Shown piece after piece: positions 56,201-63,800 of a stretch of 64,000 nucleotides of DNA. The notes under the pieces were generated by a model. It was not told the origin of the DNA. It did no database searches and worked only from the letters and a program-made list of their open reading frames with translations. Origin of the DNA: Lachnospiraceae bacterium (GTDB taxonomy: Bacteria > Bacillota > Clostridia > Lachnospirales > Lachnospiraceae); the NCBI GenBank assembly GCA_017626095.1, contig JAGAJL010000011.1, positions 1 through 64,000 on the forward strand, given 5' to 3'. The translations under genes and the position numbers were made by a program. Numbering within the stretch: the first letter of the stretch is position 1; each line of letters begins with the position of its first letter.

Positions 56201-56875
56201 TGTATTCCCCTTTTTGACAGTAAAATAGAAGGGGGACGCATCCAATACGGACAACAGAACCGTATCGGGGATGTCATTGGAAGCAGAGACCAGAATCATA
56301 TCAATCTGACCTGCTTCAAGTGCCTGAATCTTTTCGTCCATAGAATTCAGATAGACGGGGGTATAGGTAAAGCCGTGGGTCTCAGCAAAATCAACCAGGG
56401 CCTGTTCGTTGGAAGAACCGGGGGTCACTGCTATGCGGGCGCCGTTGTAGGCGCTGAAATCGTCATAGCCATAGCTGGTGTCAGACCGGGCAAACAGACC
56501 GCTGGAGGTATAACCGCCCACCAATGTGGAGAAATCCATGGTGTTCTCCCGTTCCGGCATATAATTGGTGGGAAAGAGGATATCAATTTCGCCGCTCTCC
56601 AGCATAGTTATCGCATCGGACCAGGTGCAGTTGACGTACTCATAGGTCCAGTTGTTAATCAGAGCCAGTTCATTGAGATAGTCTACACAATAGCCTATAG
56701 GTTTTCCGTTTTCATCCAAACGAAGCAAATCATTGATTCCGCAGGGAATCCGGATGGTTCGTTTCTCTGTCTGCTCCGCCTTGGCATTCAAACCAGGAAC
56801 AACACAGAAGCAAAGAGCTACTGCCGTCAGCAAAACGACTGCGCGCCATATGTAAGATTTTATTGTCTGTTTCAT
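53225..56875 (-). CDS. BvgS-like hybrid sensor kinase with two solute-binding domains
   Basis: The 1216-residue protein has a signal peptide (cut near NAKA). Two SBP_bac_3 domains (about 40-260 and 275-500) are followed by a membrane helix (about 515-540) and a PAS-like region. HisKA ([15 protein letters not shown]), HATPase (GTGLGMAITQNIVHMMNG) and two receivers ([25 protein letters not shown]) come next. It senses a small solute, perhaps an amino acid, outside the cell. No output domain or partner is nearby. AAGGGG precedes the ATG. It appears more GC-rich than the genes to the left. Confidence 0.93.
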   Translation of the reverse strand: MKQTIKSYIWRAVVLLTAVALCFCVVPGLNAKAEQTEKRTIRIPCGINDLLRLDENGKPIGYCVDYLNELALINNWTYEYVNCTWSDAITMLESGEIDILFPTNYMPERENTMDFSTLVGGYTSSGLFARSDTSYGYDDFSAYNGARIAVTPGSSNEQALVDFAETHGFTYTPVYLNSMDEKIQALEAGQIDMILVSASNDIPDTVLLSVLDASPFYFTVKKGNTELLNELNRGMQLLITTEPELVAETAQKCLVGDNTNALALTDEERAFAASNPEIVVGFYEETEPLAYIQEDGTYSGIYVKLLEHLRDTAGLNLTLCPINRSQNWKKLLKSGEIDFYIGASENIVRQDDEIYSTNAILDYENILITQRSCAFDSLDVPVIALTQGRSYWTEYLPELLQKDIEIQYYTSARQCLLAVTHGDADATLINNLEFNYQSKNDRFANLIQWQNFHFPSEVGLATTMDTDSPMFSIVNKAIRQLSPEFTNSIINNYLNMPYDSYTLADQLYASRMVLITVSISILAIVIILVVIWLAHRRQRTAEETIQKREKYQLQILAALSQDYSVIYYVDLDRNQSKAVQQEKGLRDTPDEDVPLVRQYSEAMQSFLDTYVQPDTKGPLLELCDPQAVICRFREEKGFTVRYRILPNHRNQEFFEMHFVDVSESGQEHAMVLGIRCVDEAVHEEQTQKQLLQDALEAANRASAAKSDFMSKMSHDIRTPMNAIIGMTAIAATHAENSDRVRDALSKISSSSRHLLGLINEVLDMSKIESSTISLTAEEFSLSDLLNSMLLMIQPQIQAHKHRLQIHIQDIQHENVIGDSLRIQQVFLNLMSNAVKYTPDGGEISFTVREQAVSTSSTGCYEFIIEDNGIGMSEEYLTHIFEPFSRAEDLRTSKIQGTGLGMAITQNIVHMMNGNITVESQLGKGSKFTVTIYLRLQDAQDIDTSELADLSVLVVDDDDCACQSLCTMLDEIGMRSEGCTSGQDAVAAVQRALNTALPFYAAILDWKMPGMDGLDTARAIKRLVGDTLPIIILSAYDWSDIELEARAAGVDAFLSKPVFKSGLIRTFKSLRNEAPEDSGQTSPLEPLLQNDFSGHRVLLVEDNDLNREIAREVLELVGLTVEEAENGKIAVEMFSAAKAGYYSLILMDIQMPVMNGYDAATAIRAMKHPDALRVPILAMTANAFVEDIQAAKAAGMNEHLAKPINFEMLSSILKKYL

Positions 56876-57026
56876 ATTACATTCCCCTTACGTTTGAAGT
56901 ATATATATCTTAATATTATATACCTGCTTCAAAAAACTCGTCAATCCTTGTTTAAATATCAGATGGAGTAATTCAAAAATTCTAACATTATAATTATATT
57001 TGCAAGCATTTCACACGCACAGAAAA

Positions 57027-57055
57027 TGGGAAGCCTTAATTTATAAGACTTCCCA
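57027..57055 (-). terminator. Terminator of the transglutaminase-like gene
   Basis: TGGGAAG pairs with CTTCCCA (57027-57055), with inner pairing CTTA/TAAG and AAAA on the left. It lies shortly beyond the stop at 57091. Confidence 0.65.
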
Positions 57056-57068
57056 CTGTTTCTCGCTC

Positions 57069-57097
57069 ATTCGAACTCTCGGCGTGTGCTTTACCGC
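57069..57097. repeat. Short repeat TTCGAACTC..GGCGTG, copy 1
   Basis: The sequence around the end of the transglutaminase-like gene (ATTCGAACTCTCGGCGTG, then TGCTTTACCGC) recurs in slightly shorter form at 59633-59659. In both places it follows a hairpin. Confidence 0.55.
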
Positions 57098-59394
57098 ACC
57101 GTCACCGTTATGGTCGCTTTTTTGCTTCCCACGCGCACTGTGATCTTCGCCTTTCCCTTTTTCTTCGCGGTAATCACGCCCTTTGCGCTCACGGAGGCCA
57201 CTTTTTTATTGGACGAGTTGTAGCTTACCTTATCCGTGGCAGTCAACGGAAATATGGAAGTTCTAATCCTCAGCTTTTGGCCCTCTTTCAAAGATACCTT
57301 TGTAGGCGATACCTTTAACCTTGATACGGTGACCTTCTTTTTCTGTACTTTGATCAGACAGCGAGCTGACGCGCCGCTCTTCATGGTGACTGTCACATAT
57401 GCCCTTCCGGCTTTCTTTGCGGTGATTTTTCCGTTTTTCTTGTTCACCTGAACGACCTTCCGATTCGATGATCGCCAGTACGCCACCTTATCTTTCTTAT
57501 CTTTTGAAACCACCTTCAAAACCTTCGTTGACTTCTTTACCTGAAGCGGAAGTGTGGTCACATTCAGCTTTACCTTCACCCGCTTCTCTGACAGCACTTT
57601 TTTGCACACAGTACATATCGTCCGCTTCTTCCCATTGGCCAGCTTCTGTGTGGTGCGATGACTGGTCATGGGGATACTCTTCTCTTCCGCCACGCCGCAG
57701 ACGCTGCAGGTTCTTCTCATTTTTCCCTCTTTCGTGCAGGTGGGAGCCACTGTCTGCTTCCAACCCGCCGTAAACGAATGTCCCAGGGAGCACTCAGATG
57801 TGTTGCCGCTTCCCGTGCCGGTATTGTCACCGGTACTTCCGCTTCCTTCTCCTGTACTGCCACCGGTACTTCCACTTCCTTCTTCAGTACTGTCACCGGT
57901 ACTTCCGCTTCCTTCTTCAGTGAAGGGGCTGACCGTGAAGCGTTTGTTTTCGCTGTCATACGCCACCCTGCACAGTTTTTCACCGTACAGCTTCTGATCC
58001 AGCGCATACGCGGCCATCGGGTAAATAATATGGTACACACTAGGATACGCATTATATTCGGCCTCTATCGTGAAAGCTGTCTCTCCAGCGGCCAGTTTTT
58101 CCCGAAGCGTTTTCTCCAGTGGATCTGTCCACCGGGAAATCTCTCCGGAACGAATAAAATAATTTCTCTCATAGCTGGTACACGGACGGCTGTTCACCGG
58201 CTCATGATCTGAATGAACCTTCTTGATCATCTCGTCCGTCACGCCGAAATACAAATGATTCATATAGTCCATACTTTGAGAATATTTGCCGCCGTCCCAG
58301 GTGGCATCGATCTGCGTCCACTCCCCGTCCAGCCGCACACAGCTCCACACGTGTCCGTTTCCCTCCGCACGCTCGCTGGGGATTCCCACTTTTCCAAGCA
58401 GAAGAGCCAGTGCACGGTAATAGCTCTCACAGGTGCCTTTTCCCCGGAGGAGAACTCCATCCGCACCCATGTAGATTCCGCTGTTGTCATATTCTGAATG
58501 ATTGATGATCCAGTCATGGAAATAGAGCGCCTTCTCATAATCTGTGCTGCATCCGGCCGCCAGACACTCACTCACGATGCCATCTGCCACCTCATCCAGT
58601 GACAGCGTTGCTTCATCTGAAATGGTAAAATAATATCTTTCACTGTCAGCCGTTTTCAGAGGCATCGTGCCAAAATCCATCACATATCCCTTGATGTAGT
58701 AATCTCCAGGAGATACAAAAGTAAAGGAAAACTGATTGCTTTCCACATATTTGCATTTGACCGGATCTACAAGTGATGTATATCCTCCTGTAGTTTCATC
58801 CTTCATCATAACTGTGTTGACCAGAAACATATACCGGGGCTTTTGCTGCCCGTTAAACTCCACCACATCTCCCATGGCTCCGCTGCCGTTTACCGGCGTC
58901 ATGGTGAAAGTGACGGGAACATTGCACCGCAATTCGCTCTCCGGCTTATCAAGCGCCATAAGAAGCTGCAGTGTATCCTCCTGTGCAGAGAAGTATCCGG
59001 GCTCCAGCTCCACAGCCGACTCAATCAGCAGTTCCTCCTCCGGCTCCTGCACACCTTCCGATAACTGCACTTCTTCCGGTTCCTGCACACTTTCCGATGG
59101 CTGTACTTCCCCCAGCCCCTGTGTATCTTCCGATGAATGCGCTTTCTCCGTCCACTGTACGATCGGAGCGCTCACATTCTCCGTGACATCCTCAAATAAT
59201 ATCTCTTCTGCATCCTCTGCCCAAATATCTTCGTAACTCGTTTTCTCTGATGACTCTGGATATGTCACAGATGCAGTATTTTCTTTATCATATTCCTCAA
59301 GCAGAACCTCCGCTTCCCACATTTTCTCCGTCATCGCCAAAGACGGTGTTTGCAGCGCCAGGCAAATTGCCAGGAAAATCGCACTTTTTCTCAT
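57091..59394 (-). CDS. Secreted transglutaminase-like/Big_2 surface protein
   Basis: The 767-residue protein starts at the ATG at 59394, with GGAGGG eight bases upstream. It has a signal peptide, a Glu-rich N-terminal region with VQEPEEVQ-type repeats, and a transglutaminase/protease-like core. Cys322 (GKGTCESYY), His348 (NGHVWS) and Asp363 (QIDATWD) make an intact triad. A Gly/Ser/Thr linker with four EEGSGSTG-like repeats, a CxxC-containing module and two Big_2 domains ending VTVR follow. It may crosslink or cut surface proteins. No anchor motif is present. Confidence 0.88.
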   Translation of the reverse strand: MRKSAIFLAICLALQTPSLAMTEKMWEAEVLLEEYDKENTASVTYPESSEKTSYEDIWAEDAEEILFEDVTENVSAPIVQWTEKAHSSEDTQGLGEVQPSESVQEPEEVQLSEGVQEPEEELLIESAVELEPGYFSAQEDTLQLLMALDKPESELRCNVPVTFTMTPVNGSGAMGDVVEFNGQQKPRYMFLVNTVMMKDETTGGYTSLVDPVKCKYVESNQFSFTFVSPGDYYIKGYVMDFGTMPLKTADSERYYFTISDEATLSLDEVADGIVSECLAAGCSTDYEKALYFHDWIINHSEYDNSGIYMGADGVLLRGKGTCESYYRALALLLGKVGIPSERAEGNGHVWSCVRLDGEWTQIDATWDGGKYSQSMDYMNHLYFGVTDEMIKKVHSDHEPVNSRPCTSYERNYFIRSGEISRWTDPLEKTLREKLAAGETAFTIEAEYNAYPSVYHIIYPMAAYALDQKLYGEKLCRVAYDSENKRFTVSPFTEEGSGSTGDSTEEGSGSTGGSTGEGSGSTGDNTGTGSGNTSECSLGHSFTAGWKQTVAPTCTKEGKMRRTCSVCGVAEEKSIPMTSHRTTQKLANGKKRTICTVCKKVLSEKRVKVKLNVTTLPLQVKKSTKVLKVVSKDKKDKVAYWRSSNRKVVQVNKKNGKITAKKAGRAYVTVTMKSGASARCLIKVQKKKVTVSRLKVSPTKVSLKEGQKLRIRTSIFPLTATDKVSYNSSNKKVASVSAKGVITAKKKGKAKITVRVGSKKATITVTVR

Positions 59395-59585
59395 CACTCA
59401 TCCCCTCCAACTTCCTTTTCTTCTATTGTAGTAAATTTTCTCGCCAGATGCAATTACAATATTTAAAAACAAAAATCAACAGGCTGACAGGAATTTCAAC
59501 GGAATTTGTCAGAACCTCTTTTGGGGTAGGAAAAGTAATTACTTTATTCTGACAACATCATATTAACATCACAGAGGAAAAAAAA

Positions 59586-59620
59586 GCTCTGAAACACCTA
59601 TAAAATAAGCATTTCAGAGC
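59586..59620 (-). terminator. Hairpin after the two-helix membrane protein gene
   Basis: GCTCTGAAA (59586-59594) pairs with TTTCAGAGC (59612-59620) and is preceded by six A's, a T-run on the minus strand. Confidence 0.65.
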
Positions 59621-59632
59621 AAAATGTTTACT

Positions 59633-59659
59633 ATTCGAACTCGGCGTGTCCTTTATTGC
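59633..59659. repeat. Short repeat TTCGAACTC..GGCGTG, copy 2
   Basis: ATTCGAACTCGGCGTGTC followed by CTTTATTGC matches 57069-57097 apart from a two-base gap and a few changes. It lies in the 380-base stretch 59398-59775, which has no gene but holds this repeat, a hairpin and the 45-bp repeat. Confidence 0.5.
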
Positions 59660-59700
59660 TCTTAACTATATTTGTTTAAGTTTTATGCAAATACACACCT

Positions 59701-59745
59701 GTTTTTACTTCAATTACATCAATTATTATGGCTTGCTGATTTTCT
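59701..59745. repeat. 45-bp direct repeat, copy B
   Basis: This matches 52154-52198 with one difference, 7.5 kb apart, same orientation. The minus-strand frame through it reads NILATENQQAIIIDVIEVKT. Confidence 0.85.
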
Positions 59746-59775
59746 GTTGCCAAAATGTTGCCATAACTATACACC

Positions 59776-60690
59776 TCAATCATATCTAGGATCAAACTGT
59801 TTTATATAGTCATGAAAATCATTTATATCTGTAAATAAATATAATTTCTCATAATCACTTTCTCTCAATTCTCTTAATTTCCTTTCCTTAGCAGTACTAG
59901 TAGCTCCACCAATATATATCTGGTATTTTACATATTCTGGTGAAAATTCATTATAATCACTTAACTGAATATACTTTAAGTGTGGATAATATCTTTTTGC
60001 TATTTTTATTACATTAATTGCCATGTCTAATGGTACTTTACACCCTAACCAAATTGCCTCATGTTCTACATTACTAACAAACTTTTTATCACTTCCAAAT
60101 CTATATATATCTGCAATATAATTTTGCTTAACCAATTCTTCAAGAAACTTATAACACTTGTACATAGGACTAATTTCGACTTTTAATATTGTTTCTTCCT
60201 CATCTTCGAAAGCTCCCGTTAAAAAGTTATCCATATTAGATAGATAATCTTCTTTATCATCTTCTGATATTATTGAATCTTCCATTGCCGGAATAATCTT
60301 CTTTTGTAATTGAACAATCTCCGCCAATGTATCCTTTAATATTGCAATACTTTTATCATTATCTTCTCTTTGAGTCATAGTTTTATTATCAGTTATTACG
60401 TTTTCGTTTTTCTGTGTATTGCTATTATATGTATTAACAAAATTTTGCTCATCTTTATAGTCAGATGGTGAATACAACTTTTTATGATGTTTAGTGACAA
60501 GCAAATAAAATACCCAAAGAACAAGACACGGAAATAAAACAACAAATATAACCAATATGGTATTTTGAAAATCATTTAGATTACTCTTCACTATTACAGT
60601 ACTAGCTATTGCCTCTGTTAATACCAAAAATATTCCTATTACACCTATGGGATTTTTGAAGAAATTACCTTTATCACCTATATTATTCAT
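59776..60690 (-). CDS. Two-helix membrane protein of unknown function
   Basis: The 304-residue protein has an N-terminal module with two membrane helices (about 14-32 and 41-64) joined by a short loop. KKLYSPSDYKDEQNF and a polar coiled-coil-like region follow. The C-terminal soluble domain (about 180-304) has AIWLGCKVPLDMAINVIKIA and IYIGGATSTAKERKLRELRE. The N-terminal module recurs in many Firmicute proteins of unknown, possibly defence-related, role. GGAG precedes the ATG. AT content is high. Confidence 0.65.
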   Translation of the reverse strand: MNNIGDKGNFFKNPIGVIGIFLVLTEAIASTVIVKSNLNDFQNTILVIFVVLFPCLVLWVFYLLVTKHHKKLYSPSDYKDEQNFVNTYNSNTQKNENVITDNKTMTQREDNDKSIAILKDTLAEIVQLQKKIIPAMEDSIISEDDKEDYLSNMDNFLTGAFEDEEETILKVEISPMYKCYKFLEELVKQNYIADIYRFGSDKKFVSNVEHEAIWLGCKVPLDMAINVIKIAKRYYPHLKYIQLSDYNEFSPEYVKYQIYIGGATSTAKERKLRELRESDYEKLYLFTDINDFHDYIKQFDPRYD

Positions 60691-60930
60691 TTTTCTTCTC
60701 CTTCATAGTTAATTGGCAACGCTCTTTTATAAAAATCTAATAATTCATATATAGCAGACAATCTTATAGACTACCTGCCATATAGAATGCTCTGTATTAA
60801 CTTGCTATTATTCAAGCTTGACTTTTACTAACTAATTTTGCTTAGGAATTATTCTCTGCCGAATATATAAATCCTTTGATTATTTGACTTATCCATATTA
60901 TCCTGCCTATATAAGCTAATGCTATCATTT

Positions 60931-60950
60931 TGTTATCGCTGTTGATAACA
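60931..60950. promoter_or_regulatory. Palindrome TGTTATC-N6-GATAACA
   Basis: A perfect 7-bp inverted repeat with a six-base centre lies in the otherwise featureless AT-rich gap 60691-61027, about 240 bases upstream of the two-helix protein gene. It could be an operator. Confidence 0.35.
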
Positions 60951-61027
60951 CCAACTCTATAACTGTGGATAATAACAATATGTTGTGATTTAAATTATAA
61001 GCGACTTTGCTTAACAAATCAATATGT

Positions 61028-61237
61028 TTAGCAAATCTCATTTAATAATTCTAATGACCTTTTATAAAGCGGGTCTAACTCACACCCACAACTGCCGCAT
61101 TCTCTATCTGCTTGTTTGATAGATGCAATGAGTGTATCTTTATCATTTTCTCCCTTCAACCATGCATGTGCAGGAATAGAAATTAAGTCCCATCCAGATG
61201 CTGCAAATTTTTCCATAATACTTCTCAATTCTTCCAT
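61028..61237 (-). CDS. Small hypothetical protein with CGSCGC motif
   Basis: This 69-residue protein begins MEELRSIMEKFAASGWDLIS and later has ADRECGSCGCELDPLYKRSL. Three clustered cysteines could bind metal. AAGGA, which overlaps the stop of the Cys-rich KTR frame, precedes the ATG, so it is the last gene of the MarR operon. Family not recognised. Confidence 0.6.
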   Translation of the reverse strand: MEELRSIMEKFAASGWDLISIPAHAWLKGENDKDTLIASIKQADRECGSCGCELDPLYKRSLELLNEIC

Positions 61238-61243
61238 AATGTT

Positions 61244-61423
61244 TCATCCTTTCTGATTTTGATAATCTTTAATGACCCTTACATCTAAATCTTTCGCATC
61301 AACTAAACTTTCCTGTCTACACTTAGGACAATACAGCGGAAAATACTTTAGTTCTGTATCTTCTCTAATTCTATTTCATGTTTTATTGCCACAAACAGGG
61401 CAAAGTATCCATTCTGTTTCCAT
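61244..61423 (-). pseudogene. Cysteine-rich KTR gene with in-frame stop
   Basis: The frame reads METEWILCPVCGNKT, then TGA, then NRIREDTELKYFPLYCPKCR and QESLVDAKDLDVRVIK up to the real stop. Intact Cys_rich_KTR proteins have Lys-Thr-Arg at this point, so one change (for example CGA to TGA) created the stop. Both CxxC pairs of the zinc site are present. The ATG overlaps the stop of the PNPOx gene (TAATG). Such genes are often carried on conjugative elements. Confidence 0.8.
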
Positions 61424-61851
61424 TACTCTAAGTCCTCAATGTTGAAACTTTCCGTTTTTAAATCACAATAGTGCCTGCCTTTTATTGCTGTAAATTTCAG
61501 TACACAATAGTCCGGGTCAGTTACACCCTGCTTATAATACATGGTATCTCCTGTACGCCATATTTCCTGCTTTATATCATCATCTTGTAGAACTTCCATT
61601 GTCCCTGTCAGCATAATGCCCTCATACTTAAAACGCCCTCTATGATAAACATAGATACTTGCTTTTGGATTCTTCATAAACTGTTGTGAACGCATGGAAG
61701 ATGTATTCGTGGAAAAATAAAAACAATTCCCCTCTATCTTTCGTGGCGTAAACATTGCTTTCATATTTGGAAAACCATCTTCATCTACAGAACCAACAAA
61801 AGCTGTTTTTTGTTTTTGAATAAATTCGATGATACTTTCTCTTGTTCTCAT
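61423..61851 (-). CDS. Pyridoxamine 5'-phosphate oxidase-like flavin-binding protein
   Basis: The 142-residue protein has the split-barrel PNPOx-like fold: TAFVGSVDEDGFPNMKAMF, FYFSTNTSSMRSQQFMKNPK and ASIYVYHRGRFKYEGIMLTG. It likely binds FMN or F420-like cofactors and may reduce a small molecule. AGGAGG precedes the ATG. It is second in the MarR operon. Confidence 0.85.
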   Translation of the reverse strand: MRTRESIIEFIQKQKTAFVGSVDEDGFPNMKAMFTPRKIEGNCFYFSTNTSSMRSQQFMKNPKASIYVYHRGRFKYEGIMLTGTMEVLQDDDIKQEIWRTGDTMYYKQGVTDPDYCVLKFTAIKGRHYCDLKTESFNIEDLE

Positions 61852-61874
61852 TTATTATCCTCCTCGCTTTTGAA

Positions 61875-62315
61875 TTATTTGTTTTTATGCAAATTTTCTA
61901 CCAAAGTTTCCAGTATTCGGGCAAGATACTGTTCAAATTGTTTTTGCTCCTTTTCCGAAAAACCTTGGTAAAACAACATGTTCATTTGCTGAGATACAAC
62001 TTCATATTTTGCTTGTAATGATTTTGCATACTCCGTAAGCGACACAATGGTCTGGCGACGATTCTTAGGATTGATATTCCTTTCCACAATTCCCTTATTA
62101 ACCATACCATTTATTACAACGGATACTGTATTTTTAGCAAGGGAGGTTTTTTCACTTATTTCACTGATTGTAAGATTATCTGTTTTCCACAAAATAAATA
62201 AGATTCTTCCCTGTCCGCCACTTATTTCAATGCCATTTTCAAGTAATAGCCTTTCAAAAATCCTATCTTGAAGCTGTTTTATCTGCGTAATATAAAATCC
62301 ACCCTTTGTTTCCAA
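61875..62315 (-). CDS. MarR family transcriptional regulator
   Basis: The 146-residue protein has a winged HTH (NLTISEISEKTSLAKNTVSV, VINGMVNKGIVERNINPKNR). It starts with TTG at 62315, seven bases after AGAGG; a nearby ATG is out of frame. It probably represses its own operon through the palindrome at the promoter. Confidence 0.88.
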   Translation of the reverse strand: METKGGFYITQIKQLQDRIFERLLLENGIEISGGQGRILFILWKTDNLTISEISEKTSLAKNTVSVVINGMVNKGIVERNINPKNRRQTIVSLTEYAKSLQAKYEVVSQQMNMLFYQGFSEKEQKQFEQYLARILETLVENLHKNK

Positions 62316-62342
62316 TCCATCACCTCTAATCCTATTGGAACA

Positions 62343-62385
62343 GTTCTATATAGAACAATTATAAGTTTAGCATAATTTTGTTCAA
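62343..62385 (-). promoter_or_regulatory. MarR operon promoter with palindromic operator
   Basis: On the minus strand TTGAAC (62385-62380) is 16 bases from TATAAT (62363-62358). Immediately downstream is the perfect 14-base palindrome GTTCTATATAGAAC (62343-62356), covering the expected start site. This is a textbook place for MarR autorepression. Confidence 0.75.
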
Positions 62386-62406
62386 AAAGCAACTTAAAAT
62401 ATTACA

Positions 62407-62432
62407 GCACTTCTGCAAAAGTACAGAAGTGC
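62407..62432 (-). terminator. Possible terminator
   Basis: GCACTTCTG (62407-62415) and CAGAAGTGC (62424-62432) form a perfect 9-bp stem with an eight-base loop. The minus-strand tail is moderately T-rich. Confidence 0.5.
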
Positions 62433-62491
62433 CGCCATTTTATACATAAAGAATTTTTCTCACCACAATTTCTCCCACTCACATCCAAATA

Positions 62492-62630
62492 TTATTCATT
62501 TTCCTGATAATGATATTCTATCTCCAAATTTTTCATCACTTCATCCATAAACAATTTCTGCTCTTCCTCATCCAGCCACTTAAGCAAGTGCAAAACCTGC
62601 TCTCTTTCTCTTATACTATCTTTGCAAAAA
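62492..62630 (-). pseudogene. C-terminal fragment of an unknown gene
   Basis: Minus-strand frame DSIREREQVLHLLKWLDEEE and QKLFMDEVMKNLEIEYHYQE ends NE-stop at 62492. It is protein-like and helical but has no in-frame start codon and overlaps the end of the isochorismatase gene. It looks like the tail of a deleted gene. Confidence 0.35.
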
Positions 62631-63129
62631 CACCCTCTAAGGAAGCAAGAAAAGTCTTTTGAACAATCTCTGCCGGAATAATTTCACCTGATATTTCCAA
62701 ATCCATAGTTGCACACCCATCAGCCACAAGGTCAACTTCATATCCATAATCCATAGCCGCACGAACCGTTGTGTCAACACACATATGTGTCATCATTCCA
62801 CATACAATCAGTTTCTTGATGCCTTTTTCTTTTAAATAAGAATCCAATTCAGTTTCGTAAAAACTATTTGGATAATATTTAACAATTACCTTATCATCAG
62901 GCAATGGTTTAATGCGTTCTGAAATCTCACAGCCATAGGTATTCTCAAGGAAAAATGTATCATCCGGCGAATTGATATGCTGGATATAAATAATAGGACG
63001 CTTTTGTGTGCGACTTTCTTGTATTAATGATTGAATTTTCTCTTCTGCCTCATATGCATGATAAAGCTCACATGTTCCACCCGGAAAATAATCATTCTGC
63101 ACATCAATAATAACTAGCGCTTCTCTCAT
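62611..63129 (-). CDS. Isochorismatase-family cysteine hydrolase
   Basis: The protein is 172 residues from the ATG at 63129, with AGGAG nine bases upstream. It has VIIDVQNDYF (Asp), VKYYPNSF (Lys) and GMMTHMCVDTT (Cys), an intact triad. It lacks the Asp-x-His metal site seen in the nicotinamidase at 25620, so another amide or ether substrate is more likely. Confidence 0.85.
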   Translation of the reverse strand: MREALVIIDVQNDYFPGGTCELYHAYEAEEKIQSLIQESRTQKRPIIYIQHINSPDDTFFLENTYGCEISERIKPLPDDKVIVKYYPNSFYETELDSYLKEKGIKKLIVCGMMTHMCVDTTVRAAMDYGYEVDLVADGCATMDLEISGEIIPAEIVQKTFLASLEGVFAKIV

Positions 63130-63141
63130 TTTCAAATTCTC

Positions 63142-63255
63142 CTAAAACTCAAATTTATTCTGTTCTGTAATTTCTCCATTATCCGCTTCCCACTCCTTGC
63201 CATAACAAATATAAATCTCACCATTCCATATACACACCCTGTATTTTACTCGCAA
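63142..63255 (-). CDS. Possible 37-residue protein
   Basis: A TTG at 63255 with AAGGTG five bases upstream opens a frame reading RVKYRVCIWNGEIYICYGKE, then WEADNGEITEQNKFEF-stop. It exactly fills the gap between the GNAT and isochorismatase genes, and its stop overlaps the next ribosome binding site. No family is recognised. Confidence 0.4.
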   Translation of the reverse strand: MRVKYRVCIWNGEIYICYGKEWEADNGEITEQNKFEF

Positions 63256-63257
63256 TT

Positions 63258-63707
63258 TTACACCTTCTCCAAGTACACAAATCTCAATTCTTCCGTAACC
63301 TGTTCCTCGTCAAAAATTTTATAACCAAGCTTTCTATACAATGCTATATTCTTTTCGCTCTTGGTACTGGTAAACAGCTCGTATCTTTGTTTTGGATATT
63401 GCTTTTCCATTGCAAGCAAAAGTTGTGTTCCTATCCCTTGTCCCTGTTTTGATGGATGAACCATCAATTTTCCAATATAAACAGTCCCGTTATCGCAAAA
63501 TGCTCTCACAGAACCTATAATGGTTTTGTCTTCATCTAACGCTTTCAAAATGAGACCTTTTTGATGTTCGTTTTCCACATCCGCCAAGGTTTGTTTTAAT
63601 GGCGGAATATCTTGGTTATCAAAGAGCCTTGCCTCACTTTGATAGGCAAGATACTGCAAGTCTAGTATTTTCTGTAAATCTTCTTTTTCTGCTTTTACTA
63701 TAACCAT
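63258..63707 (-). CDS. GNAT family N-acetyltransferase
   Basis: The 149-residue protein starts at the ATG at 63707 with GGAG eight bases upstream. It has VKAEKEDLQKILDLQYLAYQ, then YIGKLMVHPSKQGQGIGTQL as the acetyl-CoA loop, and IALYRKLGYKIF. Substrate unknown. Confidence 0.88.
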   Translation of the reverse strand: MVIVKAEKEDLQKILDLQYLAYQSEARLFDNQDIPPLKQTLADVENEHQKGLILKALDEDKTIIGSVRAFCDNGTVYIGKLMVHPSKQGQGIGTQLLLAMEKQYPKQRYELFTSTKSEKNIALYRKLGYKIFDEEQVTEELRFVYLEKV

Positions 63708-63800
63708 GATATATTCTCCAAAATATAATACACAAAGTTTTTCTTCATACAAATCAATTATCTCTTTAATTTTTCAGTCACTATATATGAGCACTTATTC

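Noticed and set aside
57658..58212. Plus-strand frames opposite the Gly/Ser/Thr linker of the transglutaminase-like gene
   Set aside because: Repetitive reverse complement of the linker; no start signals.
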